11,470 bases of DNA. Source: Martensiomyces pterosporus (Eukaryota; Kickxellomycota; Kickxellomycetes; Kickxellales; Kickxellaceae). Where the stretch lies: contig MU604087.1 in NCBI GenBank assembly GCA_025201845.1, forward strand, positions 1-11,470, given 5' to 3'. The notes below the pieces were generated by a model. It did not search any database, was not told the DNA's origin, and saw only the letters and a list, made by a program, of their open reading frames with translations. This document shows, piece after piece, positions 1 through 7,908 of this stretch. How positions within the stretch are numbered: the stretch's first letter is position 1; every line of letters starts with the position of its first letter. The translations under genes were made by a program, and so were the position numbers.

Positions 1-60
1 ATCGCTTTTATACTCGTCCCGCTCTTCATCCAGCAGTACTCTCGTTATCGTTGCTGCCAT
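1..60 (-). CDS. Possible N-terminus of an unidentified gene, cut by the left edge
   Basis: On the minus strand an ATG at 60-58 opens a frame of 20 codons that stays open to the window edge. The peptide begins MAATITRVLLDEERDEYK. A TGA lies in the same frame a few codons upstream, so this is the first possible Met. It would be in tandem with the EVE-domain gene, whose stop codon is at 344, leaving about 280 bases between them. The peptide is charged and protein-like, but I do not recognise a family, and 20 codons is too short to exclude chance. Confidence 0.25.
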   Translation of the reverse strand, partial: MAATITRVLLDEERDEYKSD

Positions 61-343
61 AACACTAATGATCCATCAACGACTGCAGATGTCTAGTGTA
101 GCCGCTGCTCACTGTCAGCAGAGCAAGATACAAGGACATTCATAGCAACGTTACCGCCACTTACTTCCACACACAGCGACATCTCAAGCAATCTCTCCCA
201 CAGATTTCCATGGAGACACGACCTGACGAAGCCATGGAGTCTGGATGGATGCCAGTTGCGGCATGACACTTATCGCTTCTGACTTCGCATTTGCTTAGTT
301 TCCATGATGCTTGTAACTTGTTTCATTGTAAAGTTATTTCTAG

Positions 344-1432
344 TTACTTGTCATGAGGCTCTGCAATACTAAGAATGAACTCATACTCGCTTTGGCGTAC
401 TGGCTGAACCGACAGCCTTCCGCGGTTAATGAGTGCCATGTTCTTCAGTTCCTCTAGCTTCTTCAGTCTCGCTAAAGGTATGATCTCCTTGAACTTTGAC
501 TGAAATTCGACATCCACCTAGACGCAATGGTAAAGAAAGCATCCTGAGTGCATTAGTTTTGCAAAGTAGAAAATGATATATATAGCTTTCTTCCTGCTGC
601 TTCAAATGACCTACCATGAACCATCTGGGCGAGCCCTTGTTGGATTTTGGATCGTAATACGGATGCGTTGGGTCAAACGCTGTATAATCGGGGTATGCCT
701 CTTTGGAAATAGTGGCAGTGCCGGCAATACCGGGAGTATTGCAGTTCGAATGATAAAATAAGACCTTGTCGCCGATTCTCATTTTGTCTCGCATAAGATT
801 GCGTGCCTCATAATTCCTCTACATGTGGATTTAGCTTCCATTTGCGCATTATAACCGATTAGTGGTTGTTCTTGTATAGCGTATTGGGTTATCTTTCAGA
901 GTTCGAGCTATACTTACTACGCCGTCCCAAGGAGAGGTACCGCTTTCCATTTGCCGCAGATCGTCAATACTATAAAGCAAAGCGCAAAGGGGAGATGTAG
1001 TAAATGGCAGCAACAGAAATAAAGCATAGAATCGCAGTAGGCCAAGCGTGCCATCAGAAGTAGTAGAAATAATCGTGTGTGTTCACAACAAAGAACTTTC
1101 GATAAGAAGCAGAAACACACCGTGTTTACCTAAATTTCACATCCTTTCCTTTGACTATGCGAGATTCAGGTTCGGCCTTCATCAGCCAACAGCGTGGTTC
1201 CTAATAAATGAGCAAGTGGGGCATTGAAAGCGTAAACAGGCAAGACAAAATCATGAGATAAATGGGTGCGCCGTTCTACTGCATTGTGAAACAGGTGTTC
1301 GAAATTGAAAATATTTACATTGTCTAATCCAGCGTTGTCCGACGGTGGCTGTGAAGTAGCTTGATTTTCAGCGAGCTGTTTACATGTTTCACTGACTGCT
1401 TTGATTCGGGCTGATCTTCGTACGGGCGGCAT
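344..1432 (-). CDS. EVE-domain (PUA-like) protein, thymocyte nuclear protein 1 family, five exons
   Basis: The exons on the minus strand are 1432-1319, 1200-1130, 969-918, 818-615 and 517-344. The introns are 118, 160, 99 and 97 bases, with donors GTAAAT, GTAAAC, GTAAGT and GTAGGT and acceptors all ending in TAG. Joined, they give 204 residues in one frame, ending in TAA at 346-344. Residues 1-38 are a basic, low-complexity lead (MPPVRRSARIKA) that could act in nuclear targeting. The rest is a full EVE domain with family hallmarks in order: WLMKAEPESR, the IDDL and WDGV segment, RNYEARNLMRD, GDKVLFYHSN, PGIAG, EAYPD, then DP-rich loops, NKGSPRWFMVDVEF, and a C-terminal segment with LSVQPV. 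EVE domains belong to the PUA-like fold and are linked to reading modified bases in nucleic acids; the ligand of this protein is unknown. The length fits fungal and animal relatives. The splice sites are inferred from phase and homology, not from transcripts. Confidence 0.9.
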
Positions 1433-1756
1433 TAGCTCAAGCGCAGCACGGTAAAAATATGAAAATAAAATAAAGAAACAATAATGCTATATGCCCTCTT
1501 TATGCTAATTGGCTAGCCTCAGCTGCACGTTCTAAATGGTAAAGGAAAAATTATGCCTCTATGGGACATCAATTAAAAAAGTAATTCAAATATTGTAAGG
1601 CACCAACGTTTGTCAATTTCCTACATGCGAGCAGTAGGTAGTTGTGATTTATTCTCTTATTGGTGCTACAACTATCATGCATAAACGAGCAAGCAACCAA
1701 GCAGCCAAGCAGTTGCACAAATACAAAAAAGCACAAGCTGATACGAATATCGTGGG
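1433..1756. promoter_or_regulatory. Divergent intergenic region, EVE gene and secreted-protein gene
   Basis: This AT-rich stretch separates two genes transcribed away from each other, so it should hold both core promoters. Read on the minus strand, it has CCAATTAGC at 1512-1504 and T-rich tracts before the EVE start. At 1688-1711 there is a small imperfect direct repeat built on CAAGCA. I see no gene in it. Confidence 0.4.
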
Positions 1757-1763
1757 TATAAAG
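1757..1763 (+). promoter_or_regulatory. TATA box of the first secreted-protein gene
   Basis: TATAAAG lies 97 bases before the ATG at 1860. The distance fits a fungal TATA promoter with a short leader. The next secreted-protein gene has a similar arrangement. Confidence 0.5.
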
Positions 1764-1859
1764 TGGAATGTTTGTTAGCTGATCTTAGGGTATCTTTCGT
1801 CAATTTTCTTAACAAAACCACTTCAAATATTTTTTTACTCTTTCAATACTCCAGCGGGA

Positions 1860-2495
1860 ATGGGACATACTACCACAACACTGATTCTTGTTTACGCATG
1901 CATATTGGCTGTCCAAGGGTCCTTGCTCGAGAACTTGTTGAGAAGCTTGAACCTCCAGATTAACGCCTGTCCAGTGACTTTGATAAGCAGCAGCGGGAAG
2001 ACTGCAGGCAAGGCAAATCCTGTACAGTCAGACAACCCAGCATGCCTAAGCCACATACCTCTCTCGTTGTCATATGTACTGCCATCTGACAAGCCCGAGC
2101 CATCTTCCAGCATGGAGCCTGACCTGGGCGAATCACTTTTGATTAGTAGTACAGACACTAAGCCATTCACGGATCTACTCAAAATTCTTCCTGACCCGGT
2201 TTTGGCTATGTCTGATGGCAACATTGAACCAGCTGCTCTAGGAGCACAGTCATCCATTGTCAAATGCACTCTGCAAGCACAGTCAGATGTTGCTTATAGC
2301 TCCCCACCGATTGTGCTTGGTCCTCCTCCTACACCAGCCATTGCTCAATTGGCAACACATACAGCACAGCTAGAACCGCAGATACAGCCAATTTATGAAG
2401 AGCCTGAAACGGTAGCGTCGGTCCGTGGTCTCGACTGGCCATATGGAATGGTTAGTGCCACACGAAAAATCGAATTTTACCAATTTAGTAGCTAG
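1860..2495 (+). CDS. Small secreted protein with leader and LLxxLNLxxxACP motif
   Basis: This is a 211-residue open frame starting with a signal peptide: residues 1-20 have a hydrophobic core (LILVYACILAV) and likely cleavage after VQG. The mature protein opens with LLENLLRSLNLQINACP at residues 22-38. A closely similar motif occurs at the same place in the secreted protein encoded 500 bases downstream. The remainder is poorly structured, rich in Ser, Pro and Ala, with Cys at 37, 62 and 136 and a proline cluster near 150-160. No enzymatic domain is recognised. The 3' end is uncertain: a GTTAGT donor follows codon 197 at 2451, and splicing to an AG at 2490-2491 (a very short 41-base intron) would replace the last 14 residues with a 66-codon frame ending at 2692. 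Function unknown; probably an extracellular or wall-associated lineage-specific protein. Confidence 0.6.
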   Translation: MGHTTTTLILVYACILAVQGSLLENLLRSLNLQINACPVTLISSSGKTAGKANPVQSDNPACLSHIPLSLSYVLPSDKPEPSSSMEPDLGESLLISSTDTKPFTDLLKILPDPVLAMSDGNIEPAALGAQSSIVKCTLQAQSDVAYSSPPIVLGPPPTPAIAQLATHTAQLEPQIQPIYEEPETVASVRGLDWPYGMVSATRKIEFYQFSS

Positions 2496-3001
2496 TAAAC
2501 CAGCACACCATTTTGCCAGTATCCAGATTATATCTAATATCTGCAAGCGAGGAATTAAAAATCGAGGCTCAAACGAAGAGACCCGAGTTAGATATAAGCT
2601 TTGCAGTAGGTTATTTAAACTTCAAGAGATATTGGATAACTGCGGTGTACTCCAAAAACGTTCGGCGCGATGCACTTATAAAATTTATTTGAGAAAAAGA
2701 TTGTGCATTGTCAAAAACGTTCACCAAGAATGAGTTCAGCGCTACGTTTCCAAAAAAAAAAAACAACCCCTGGATGGCAGTTGCCCCATGTGTCCCTTGC
2801 TTATTCAGCTGTTTATGCTGCTGCCGAGCTCAAGGAAAACCAGACATTCTTAGAATGTAATATATAAAAGGTATGGCCATTCCTTCTCCACCGACCACAG
2901 TTTGAAATATCATATTTCCTGGCCTCAACTTCACATCTTCGTAGCCCTCTGCTTCGTTCCTCCCTAAAAACTCTTGTCCTCGATAAAGAATCTTTTACGC
3001 A
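2496..3001. other. Intergenic region between the two secreted-protein genes
   Basis: This 506-base AT-rich stretch has no recognised gene. A frame open from 2492 to a TGA at 2690-2692 could be a second exon of the upstream gene. An overlapping frame is open to 2733. A run of A occurs at about 2752-2763. The downstream half holds the TATA box of the next gene and a pyrimidine-rich leader before its ATG. Confidence 0.4.
2861..2868 (+). promoter_or_regulatory. TATA box of the proline-rich secreted-protein gene
   Basis: TATATAAA stands 134 bases before the ATG at 3002 and is followed by a pyrimidine-rich leader, typical of a well-expressed fungal gene. Confidence 0.6.
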
Positions 3002-3547
3002 ATGGTCTGTGTTTTTAAAGTTGCTGCTCTTTCTGTCGTTGCCATCTCGCTGAGTGTGGCAGCTCCAATTGAGGGTGGCGTTGGTAAGCGCGCTCTGATT
3101 CCTGCATTGCTTGGAAATATTGACCTTCGTGTCTCTGCTTGCCCTGATGTTGCGATCAACGGTCCAGGTGGCAATGGATGCAGTAATCAGCAGCGTGTTC
3201 CCACTGGACCTCCATACGGTACCGGCCAGCCAACTAACGCACCACCGTCAGCGCCAATTCCAACTCCTGCGCCAGCACCACCACCAGCACCAGTTCTAAC
3301 ACCAGCACCAGGTCCAGGTCCAGCACCAGCACCAGGTCCAGCACCAGCACCAGGTCCAGCACCAGCACCAGCACCAGCACCAGCACCAGCACCAGCACCA
3401 GCACCAAGTCCAGTACCAGCACCAGGTCCAGTACCAGCTCCAACCCCTGCACCAGGTCCAACCCCTGCACCAGCACCAGCACCAGGTCCAGCACCAGCAC
3501 CAGGTCCTGCGCCAAAGCCAACACCGTCAACATCTTGCTCTAACTAA
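3002..3547 (+). CDS. Secreted proline/alanine-rich repeat protein
   Basis: This is a 181-residue single-exon frame. Residues 1-21 are a signal peptide (hydrophobic core AALSVVAISLSVAA). A dibasic Lys-Arg at 29-30 looks like a Kex2 pro-processing site, so the mature chain would start at ALIPALLGN. Residues 32-48 carry LIPALLGNIDLRVSACP, the motif shared with the upstream secreted protein. A short Gly/Asn-rich linker with Cys60 follows. Residues about 81-175 are almost wholly Pro and Ala with periodic Gly, in PAP, PAPG and PTPA units, and the chain ends in a Cys-containing STSCSN. No hydrophobic C-terminus is present, so a GPI anchor is unlikely. The tail resembles extended, O-glycosylated stalks of wall glycoproteins; that role is inference. 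The odd number of mature Cys (47, 60, 179) would allow a disulfide-linked dimer. Confidence 0.8.
   Translation: MVCVFKVAALSVVAISLSVAAPIEGGVGKRALIPALLGNIDLRVSACPDVAINGPGGNGCSNQQRVPTGPPYGTGQPTNAPPSAPIPTPAPAPPPAPVLTPAPGPGPAPAPGPAPAPGPAPAPAPAPAPAPAPAPSPVPAPGPVPAPTPAPGPTPAPAPAPGPAPAPGPAPKPTPSTSCSN
3271..3525 (+). repeat. Coding minisatellite, CCAGCA/CCAGGT hexamer units
   Basis: The DNA of the Pro-Ala-Gly tail is a tandem array of the hexamers CCAGCA and CCAGGT, often as 12-base pairs, with scattered single-base variants (CCAGTA, CCAAGT, CCTGCA). The purest run lies near 3355-3410. The unit is a multiple of three, so copy-number change keeps the frame. The array also opens a spurious frame on the opposite strand. 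Confidence 0.9.
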
Positions 3548-3727
3548 ACACTTAGCACATCATTCTAGATATTATATGGCAATGCTGCTGTAGCCTTTAA
3601 GCAAGCATATGTCTTGTAATCGAATAGATCAGTCAGCTACATTTTGCAGAATTGAGCCAGCACCATCCTGGGATTGGCAATAGTAGTTACAGTGGCTATA
3701 TAGACGGGCATACTCATACAACGAAAC
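3548..3727. other. Convergent intergenic region
   Basis: This holds the 3' ends of two genes read towards each other, the proline-rich secreted protein and the Yae1 homologue. It is AT-rich, with nothing else recognised. Confidence 0.4.
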
Positions 3728-4174
3728 TCATTGAATTGTTAGCTTCTCTAGTGTATCGGAGGCTTCCTTAACAAGTGCACCAAACTGCTCAGCCGCTTCC
3801 TTTGCTTGGTCTCCAGACCCAGTGCCCATCAAAAATTCGCTCTTGATCGCAGCCTTGTGTTTCATAGCCCTTAGCCTCATTACCAGACTATCGATATTTT
3901 CAGCTGGTAGGTTAAGCCGTCTGCGAATCTCACGCTGTGCCATGAGCGCACCTAGAAGGGAGCCCACCATTTTGCCTTGTTGTATCGATAGCTCAAATCC
4001 AGCGTCGAAACCTTCCTGCATGTGGTCGATTTTGCCTGCGTCAATGCCGTATTTGTAACCAGCGTTTGAAAACGCTTTCTCTATTTTACCCAGCGATTGG
4101 GCAGCGATAGCACGTTCACTCTCCAGGTCATCCTGATCAAGATCCCAGACGTCGTCGGCGACACTGTCACTCAT
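3728..4174 (-). CDS. YAE1: Yae1-family Fe-S cluster assembly adaptor
   Basis: This single-exon frame encodes 148 residues. The N-terminus has the acidic DDVWDLDQDD segment typical of Yae1. Residues 39-75 form the deca-GX3 region: Gly occurs at 39, 43, 47, 55, 59, 67, 71 and 75, exactly every fourth position except 51 and 63, and includes GYKYGIDAGK and MQEGFDAGF. A helical C-terminal part follows. In yeast, Yae1 pairs with Lto1 and recruits the ABC protein Rli1 (ABCE1) to the cytosolic Fe-S targeting complex, so the ribosome-recycling factor receives its clusters. The chain lacks the C-terminal Trp known from Lto1, which together with the N-terminal DVWD favours Yae1. The ATG at 4174 starts the acidic segment directly. 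The protein acts in the cytosol or nucleus. Confidence 0.8.
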   Translation of the reverse strand: MSDSVADDVWDLDQDDLESERAIAAQSLGKIEKAFSNAGYKYGIDAGKIDHMQEGFDAGFELSIQQGKMVGSLLGALMAQREIRRRLNLPAENIDSLVMRLRAMKHKAAIKSEFLMGTGSGDQAKEAAEQFGALVKEASDTLEKLTIQ

Positions 4175-4659
4175 TTGCGCTTTGTGTGCACTTAATACTG
4201 TGGAGAAACAAAAAAAAAAGCGTACGTGGAGGCTGGTTGTTAAATGAAGGAAGGCAGGAAAAAACCACTCGATTACTAATGCGGCATGAAAAACTGGAGC
4301 CTAGCCCAAATACGCAATTGTGGGCGACAAAGTGCTTCTGCATATCGGCTCGGCTCGGCTCGGCTCAACAGCGATCAAAGCCCCACTGCATTTGCCATTG
4401 ACGAACTTCAAATGCAGGGTGATCGCATTGTGACATTGGGAAATCCATATCGTTTGTGTGGCTGTGCTGCTATGCTGGCTTGCCATATACAAGATACACA
4501 GACGCTGCTAAAAGGGGTCACATTTGCGTTCGTGGCAAAGAGCAGGTTTTGCATTTCTCAAACTCTCGCGCGCTCTTGTGTATTTGAAAGGGTGAACACG
4601 CAAATGACGTCCTTTTGCTTTCAGGCTCTCATACAGTAAGATTAGTCTCTTGCTGCTTT
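4175..4659. other. Intergenic region between YAE1 and the receptor array
   Basis: This contains the upstream region of the minus-strand YAE1 gene, with an A-run at about 4211-4219, and the left flank of the first receptor pseudogene. A plus-strand frame at 4286-4639 is open, but its peptide has no recognisable features and I do not call it a gene. Confidence 0.4.
4346..4365 (+). repeat. CGGCT pentanucleotide repeat, four copies
   Basis: Four perfect head-to-tail copies of CGGCT, a GC-rich microsatellite in AT-richer surroundings, sit about 170 bases upstream of the YAE1 start (on its promoter side). Confidence 0.85.
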
Positions 4660-5400
4660 TTTTTATCACTATCTCTATGTCCATGGGTTCAACCCAATAC
4701 TATGGGCCATGAATACGCTTGAACGAACCAAAGCTAATCCCTCGCCCTTGCCAAAAAGAAGCCCGCATAAACCGCATTAACTCATGCATCTGGCTTATAG
4801 TTTCTTGTGAGTATCCCAATTTAACGGTCATGCCGCACTTGTCTGTGCCTGGTCCAGCTGCTGACCATGGCTTATCTGGTTCCACACCTGTTCTGCTACA
4901 TACGCTCCGTCATTGTTCTCGTCTGCTTCTACCCGCTGGATCGAGTATTCAGCTGGCAAAAGCCACTCCAGGACGCACCATTTATGTAGCTACACCTCTA
5001 GTTACCATATTCAGTATGGCACCCTGTTGCACTAGCCAACTGGTAAACGAGTCACACACCATACAATATCTGGCTTTAGCTGAACAATGCCATAGTATCC
5101 GGTGTAGCTTTGCTAATATCAGCATTCAGTGGGGGTTTTCGGGAGTAATCATATTGACACTTAGACTGTGGAACATCCGCTTCAGACAGCGGATTTCGCG
5201 AGCTGTCTGCCAACTTAGTTTTGGTCGGCGACACAGTAGCAAATGTCGCGTAACTGAGATATCTACTGATAAACAGCCACATAACTGCAAAGGCGCTCGT
5301 CAGCTTGGTTTCCATATATGTTGTCACTTGGATAGCCATTGCATACCCCCATTTACCTGTGCATGGCCCAACACAGTGATCACTGAGGGAATGGCCGACC
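4660..5400 (+). pseudogene. Decayed 7TM receptor-like paralogue (TM1 to end of TM7)
   Basis: Compared with the intact gene at 6688-7908, this stretch matches in the same order from about residue 50 to 293. Clear anchors are CTCTATGTCCATGGGTT at about 4672; TGG TCC AGC TGC at 4850-4861 (WSSC for WSNC); LIWF at 4871-4882; VCFYPLDRVFSWQKP at about 4917-4961 (VRFYALDRVFNQQKP); SQLVNESHTIQY from 5034 (GQLVNGDHTVRY); ISIQW near 5118 (IGVQW); LRLWNIRF (FRLRNIQSSF); and the TM7 end at 5336-5396. A TGA at 4862-4864 interrupts the Cys-Lys position, the frame shifts between about 4955 and 4975, and a further shift and stop occur in TM7. There is no room for introns at these breaks. The N-terminus and cytoplasmic tail are missing. 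A 236-codon frame (4719-5429) crosses the region but reads parts of it out of register. Confidence 0.8.
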
Positions 5401-5405
5401 TGATT

Positions 5406-5432
5406 ATATCATCATCCGCTCGGCTATAAAAG
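5406..5432 (+). promoter_or_regulatory. Promoter relic with strong TATA box, second receptor pseudogene
   Basis: The segment from ATAT (5406) to GGCTATAAAAG (ending 5432) aligns with 6489-6511 upstream of the intact receptor gene. Shared blocks are ATAT, ATCCGC and GGCTAT with nearly equal spacing. This copy has a good CTATAAAAG box, whereas the intact gene has CTATGAAT. It lies right after the end of the first pseudogene and ahead of the second. The 5433-5678 leader that follows shows no gene. Confidence 0.5.
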
Positions 5433-5678
5433 TGCCCCCTCTCCCGCTGGGTAGGAGGCTGCCACAGTCTCGCTTAGTTTTCATTCCCGTATTCATCTAG
5501 TATTCCTTCTGATTCATGCTCAGTTTTCACAAGTTTTCCTCTCCTAATTGGCGACACCGGCATCCGCCAGTTCGATGATCATAAACCTAGGTGGCCAAAG
5601 AGATAGACCAATAGTGGCTTTTGCAACATACAAGTCAACTCGCGTGCACCTGGAAGAGAACCAGCAACTGTACCGCAA

Positions 5679-6190
5679 ATGAGCAATTCGTGCAATTTGT
5701 ATATCTGTCTCAGCTTGGGCAGCGAGGCGCCTGCTCGCAACAGCTCTATGAGCTCTCAAGCTACAACTGTAATGGAAACACGAGAGGGGGATTTCCCCAC
5801 CGTTCAACGGAATGCACCAGAACCATGACACAATACCTGCCATCTACCGCAGCAACCTATGCCTCCAGATGCCAGGAATGAGAGCTCAGCTAATGCTCGC
5901 GCTTGGATTTGTTGGTTGTCCCACGGGCAGTAGGAAAATCCTCGAGATCTTTTTGGCAATCATCCTTTGTGATATCTAGCTGCAAAGGTTATTACAGAGG
6001 CACATCTATACTAGAAGCTCTACGGCATTGGCGTTTTAAAAAGATCACAAAGGCCAAAAGATTCAAAGAGATGCTTGAAAATGGAAATATTGGCATAGTA
6101 AATCGCGCAGGTGGATTCGACCCCGAAAATAGCGTCCACGCATACCTTCTTCCCTGGCCACAGCTGCACAGTAGATACTGCATTTAACTC
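5679..6190 (+). pseudogene. Decayed 7TM receptor-like paralogue (N-terminus to about TM5)
   Basis: The ATG at 5679 starts MSNSCNL...LGSEA, matching MTDTNNL...SGSEA of the intact protein. At DNA level ATCTGTCTCA (5703-5712) and GGCAGCGAGGC (5718-5728) are identical to 6704-6713 and 6733-6743. GACACAATACC near 5827 parallels the TM1 codons, and PGMRAQLML (about 5871) resembles PIRAKKLVL. LYGIGVLKRSQRP at about 6019-6057 matches FYALDRVFNQQKP, and ENSVHAYLLPWPQ then SRYC at about 6126-6180 matches GDHTVRYIAPVQ and FRYA. The first frame stops at TGA 5826-5828 and the later blocks lie in other frames. The TM5-to-tail part is not found. Single matches are modest; the collinear order makes the case. 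Confidence 0.6.
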
Positions 6191-6687
6191 ATCCAACCCC
6201 ACAAAGGACACAAAAAGAAACGACCAAATGGTGGCGAGAATCTGACCTATGTCTGGCATTCCACCCCGCGCGCGCTTCCGAAAAACCTTGGCCTGAAGTT
6301 GCTTATTCTGGGTAGGGCGATCAGCCTTTCTTGCAGGTGGCTATTTCTTTGTGGAATATGCTGAAATCTATTTTAATAGACAAACAGCAGTGCCACACTA
6401 GAAAAATCAGACAGCAGCCCACCTCAAGTGGCTAGGAATTATTGTTTGTCAAGATAGTGGCTGCATTGCTGGCAACAGGGCTAAGAGTATATTTTATCCG
6501 CGTGGCTATGAATCTCTGCCGTACCTGCTAGTGCGTGCTCCTTTTCACCTGCGCCTGCACTTTCTCATCTCTGCACCCTTCCTTGCCGTCTTTACATCCA
6601 CCCACTTTGTCAGTTGATGCAGTTCGTACAAACGCTGTAACCTGCAACGACAACTTGACAACATACACTCCTAATCTATAACAAGCA
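6191..6687 (+). promoter_or_regulatory. Upstream region of the intact 7TM gene
   Basis: There is no gene in these 497 bases. A TATATTTTA element (6488-6496) and GGCTATGAA (6504-6512) align with the promoter relic at 5406-5432. A pyrimidine-rich leader follows at about 6535-6610, then CAACGACAACTTGACAACA before the ATG at 6688. The core promoter is therefore placed at about 6488-6512, some 180 bases before the start codon. Confidence 0.45.
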
Positions 6688-7908
6688 ATGACTGACACAA
6701 ACAATCTGTCTCACGGTCTGCACCCTCGTTCAGGCAGCGAGGCCAGAGCAAAGCTACTTGAGGCAATGCTCAAAATAAAAGTTGATCCGGTGGGCAGAGG
6801 CGATACAGCGACCATTGTATTTTGTGGTGCTCTATATGGGTTGACGCTCATACCCCTCGTTTACGCTTGGATAAACCGGAACTACTACCCTATTCGTGCG
6901 AAAAAGCTGGTCCTGACAACGCTAATGCACACATCGGGCATCCTGTGGTTCCTTGGCAACATTTGTGCAAACGGGCTTGTCGAGCTTGTGGGTATCTGGT
7001 CGAACTGCAAGCTGTGGGTCATTTGGTTCCGAATCCTGTTTTGCTTCGTGTACTCGGCGGTACTTTTCGTCCGCTTCTACGCCTTGGACCGAGTTTTCAA
7101 TCAGCAAAAGCCTTTCCGCGGTCGCATTGTTTATGTAACAGTTGCAGCTATTGTCGCATTCCACTTGACATATGCCATTACAGGCCAATTAGTAAATGGT
7201 GACCACACAGTCCGCTATATTGCACCCGTCCAAACATGCGATATCAGCAGCCATTTCCGTTACGCGAGCATAGGGGTACAGTGGATTATCTGGCTTTGTG
7301 TCGCAGCGCTAATGTTTAGGCTGCGCAACATTCAGTCGAGCTTTAACGAATTCCACGAGTCCCTGATCATCTTTGTCATCGTCATGGCTCTCCTGCTGGA
7401 AACTACAATCGTTCATGCAGTGTATCCACAGTTCCCGCTGATGAGAAGCCACCGCGTCTCAAAAACGCTGTTTGACGCAGTCACAGCAAATGTGTTGATT
7501 TGGGTGATCATTGCACATCCTGTCTACATGTGCATATTCCATCATAGCGAATACGAGGATGAGTGGCTAAAGAAGCTCAGAAGGGACGGGTTGCATGATG
7601 TGTACGATTTCACCTCAAATCTGCCAGGTGGTGACTCAACAGTCGTGTCAGGAATCGACAACCCAGGCTATCCAAATATTGGACATAACTTTATTAACGA
7701 TGCCCTTTCGCGGAGTCGCGTTTATAAGCAGATCGAGTCGGACGCCGCAATAGCACCGGTAGCGTATCCGCAAGGTATCACTTTTGTGCCAGCAAATAGC
7801 ATGCATCTGGGGCCCACCACTGTAGCAGCTGCTTATACGGGTACATCGCAGATAACATACATTCGCGAATCTGCCGATAGTCTTAGAAATGGTCGGAGGA
7901 TTCTATAG
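6688..7908 (+). CDS. Seven-transmembrane receptor-like protein (intact copy)
   Basis: This single-exon frame encodes 406 residues. Seven hydrophobic segments fall at about 40-61, 71-95, 108-130, 146-166, 194-212, 224-246 and 260-284. Basic stretches follow TM1 (WINRNYYPIRAKK) and TM3 (DRVFNQQKPFRGR), so the N-terminus is outside and the tail inside. Cys107 at the outer end of TM3 and Cys184 in the second outer loop could form the disulfide usual in G-protein-coupled receptors. The 120-residue cytoplasmic tail is polar, with no RGS or kinase domain. The arrangement recalls the 7TM module of fungal and plant RGS-type receptors, but this family link is a weak inference; ligand and G-protein coupling are unknown. 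The start is the first ATG, and a related start survives in the second pseudogene. It is the only intact member of a tandem group, with relics on both sides. Confidence 0.8.
   Translation: MTDTNNLSHGLHPRSGSEARAKLLEAMLKIKVDPVGRGDTATIVFCGALYGLTLIPLVYAWINRNYYPIRAKKLVLTTLMHTSGILWFLGNICANGLVELVGIWSNCKLWVIWFRILFCFVYSAVLFVRFYALDRVFNQQKPFRGRIVYVTVAAIVAFHLTYAITGQLVNGDHTVRYIAPVQTCDISSHFRYASIGVQWIIWLCVAALMFRLRNIQSSFNEFHESLIIFVIVMALLLETTIVHAVYPQFPLMRSHRVSKTLFDAVTANVLIWVIIAHPVYMCIFHHSEYEDEWLKKLRRDGLHDVYDFTSNLPGGDSTVVSGIDNPGYPNIGHNFINDALSRSRVYKQIESDAAIAPVAYPQGITFVPANSMHLGPTTVAAAYTGTSQITYIRESADSLRNGRRIL

Noticed and set aside
1166..1318. Continuation of the first EVE exon to residue 88
   Set aside because: Past 1319 the reading lacks family similarity, whereas a GTAAAT donor there joins in phase to the exon with WLMKAEPESR.
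3234..3533. A 99-codon Leu/Val/Asp repeat frame on the minus strand
   Set aside because: It is the reverse reading of the CCAGCA/CCAGGT minisatellite, which lacks stops in several frames. The plus-strand protein has a leader, a TATA box and a Kex2 site.
4684..4694. The palindrome GGGTTCAACCC as a tRNA T-arm or regulatory site
   Set aside because: The loop is too short for a T-arm and no other tRNA parts are nearby. It falls inside the first pseudogene.
4719..5429. A 236-codon plus-strand frame as a real gene
   Set aside because: Its middle part aligns with the receptor in this frame, but the preceding part aligns in another frame. The long opening is a by-product of a decayed copy.
6108..6126. 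A T-arm-like GGATTCGACCCC as part of a tRNA gene
   Set aside because: No acceptor, D or anticodon stems could be placed around it. The stretch lies in the second receptor pseudogene.
6020..6259. A minus-strand frame read as a fragment of an OPT transporter
   Set aside because: A few residues looked like an OPT loop, but the match was loose. The plus strand here aligns in order with the receptor gene, which explains the sequence better.
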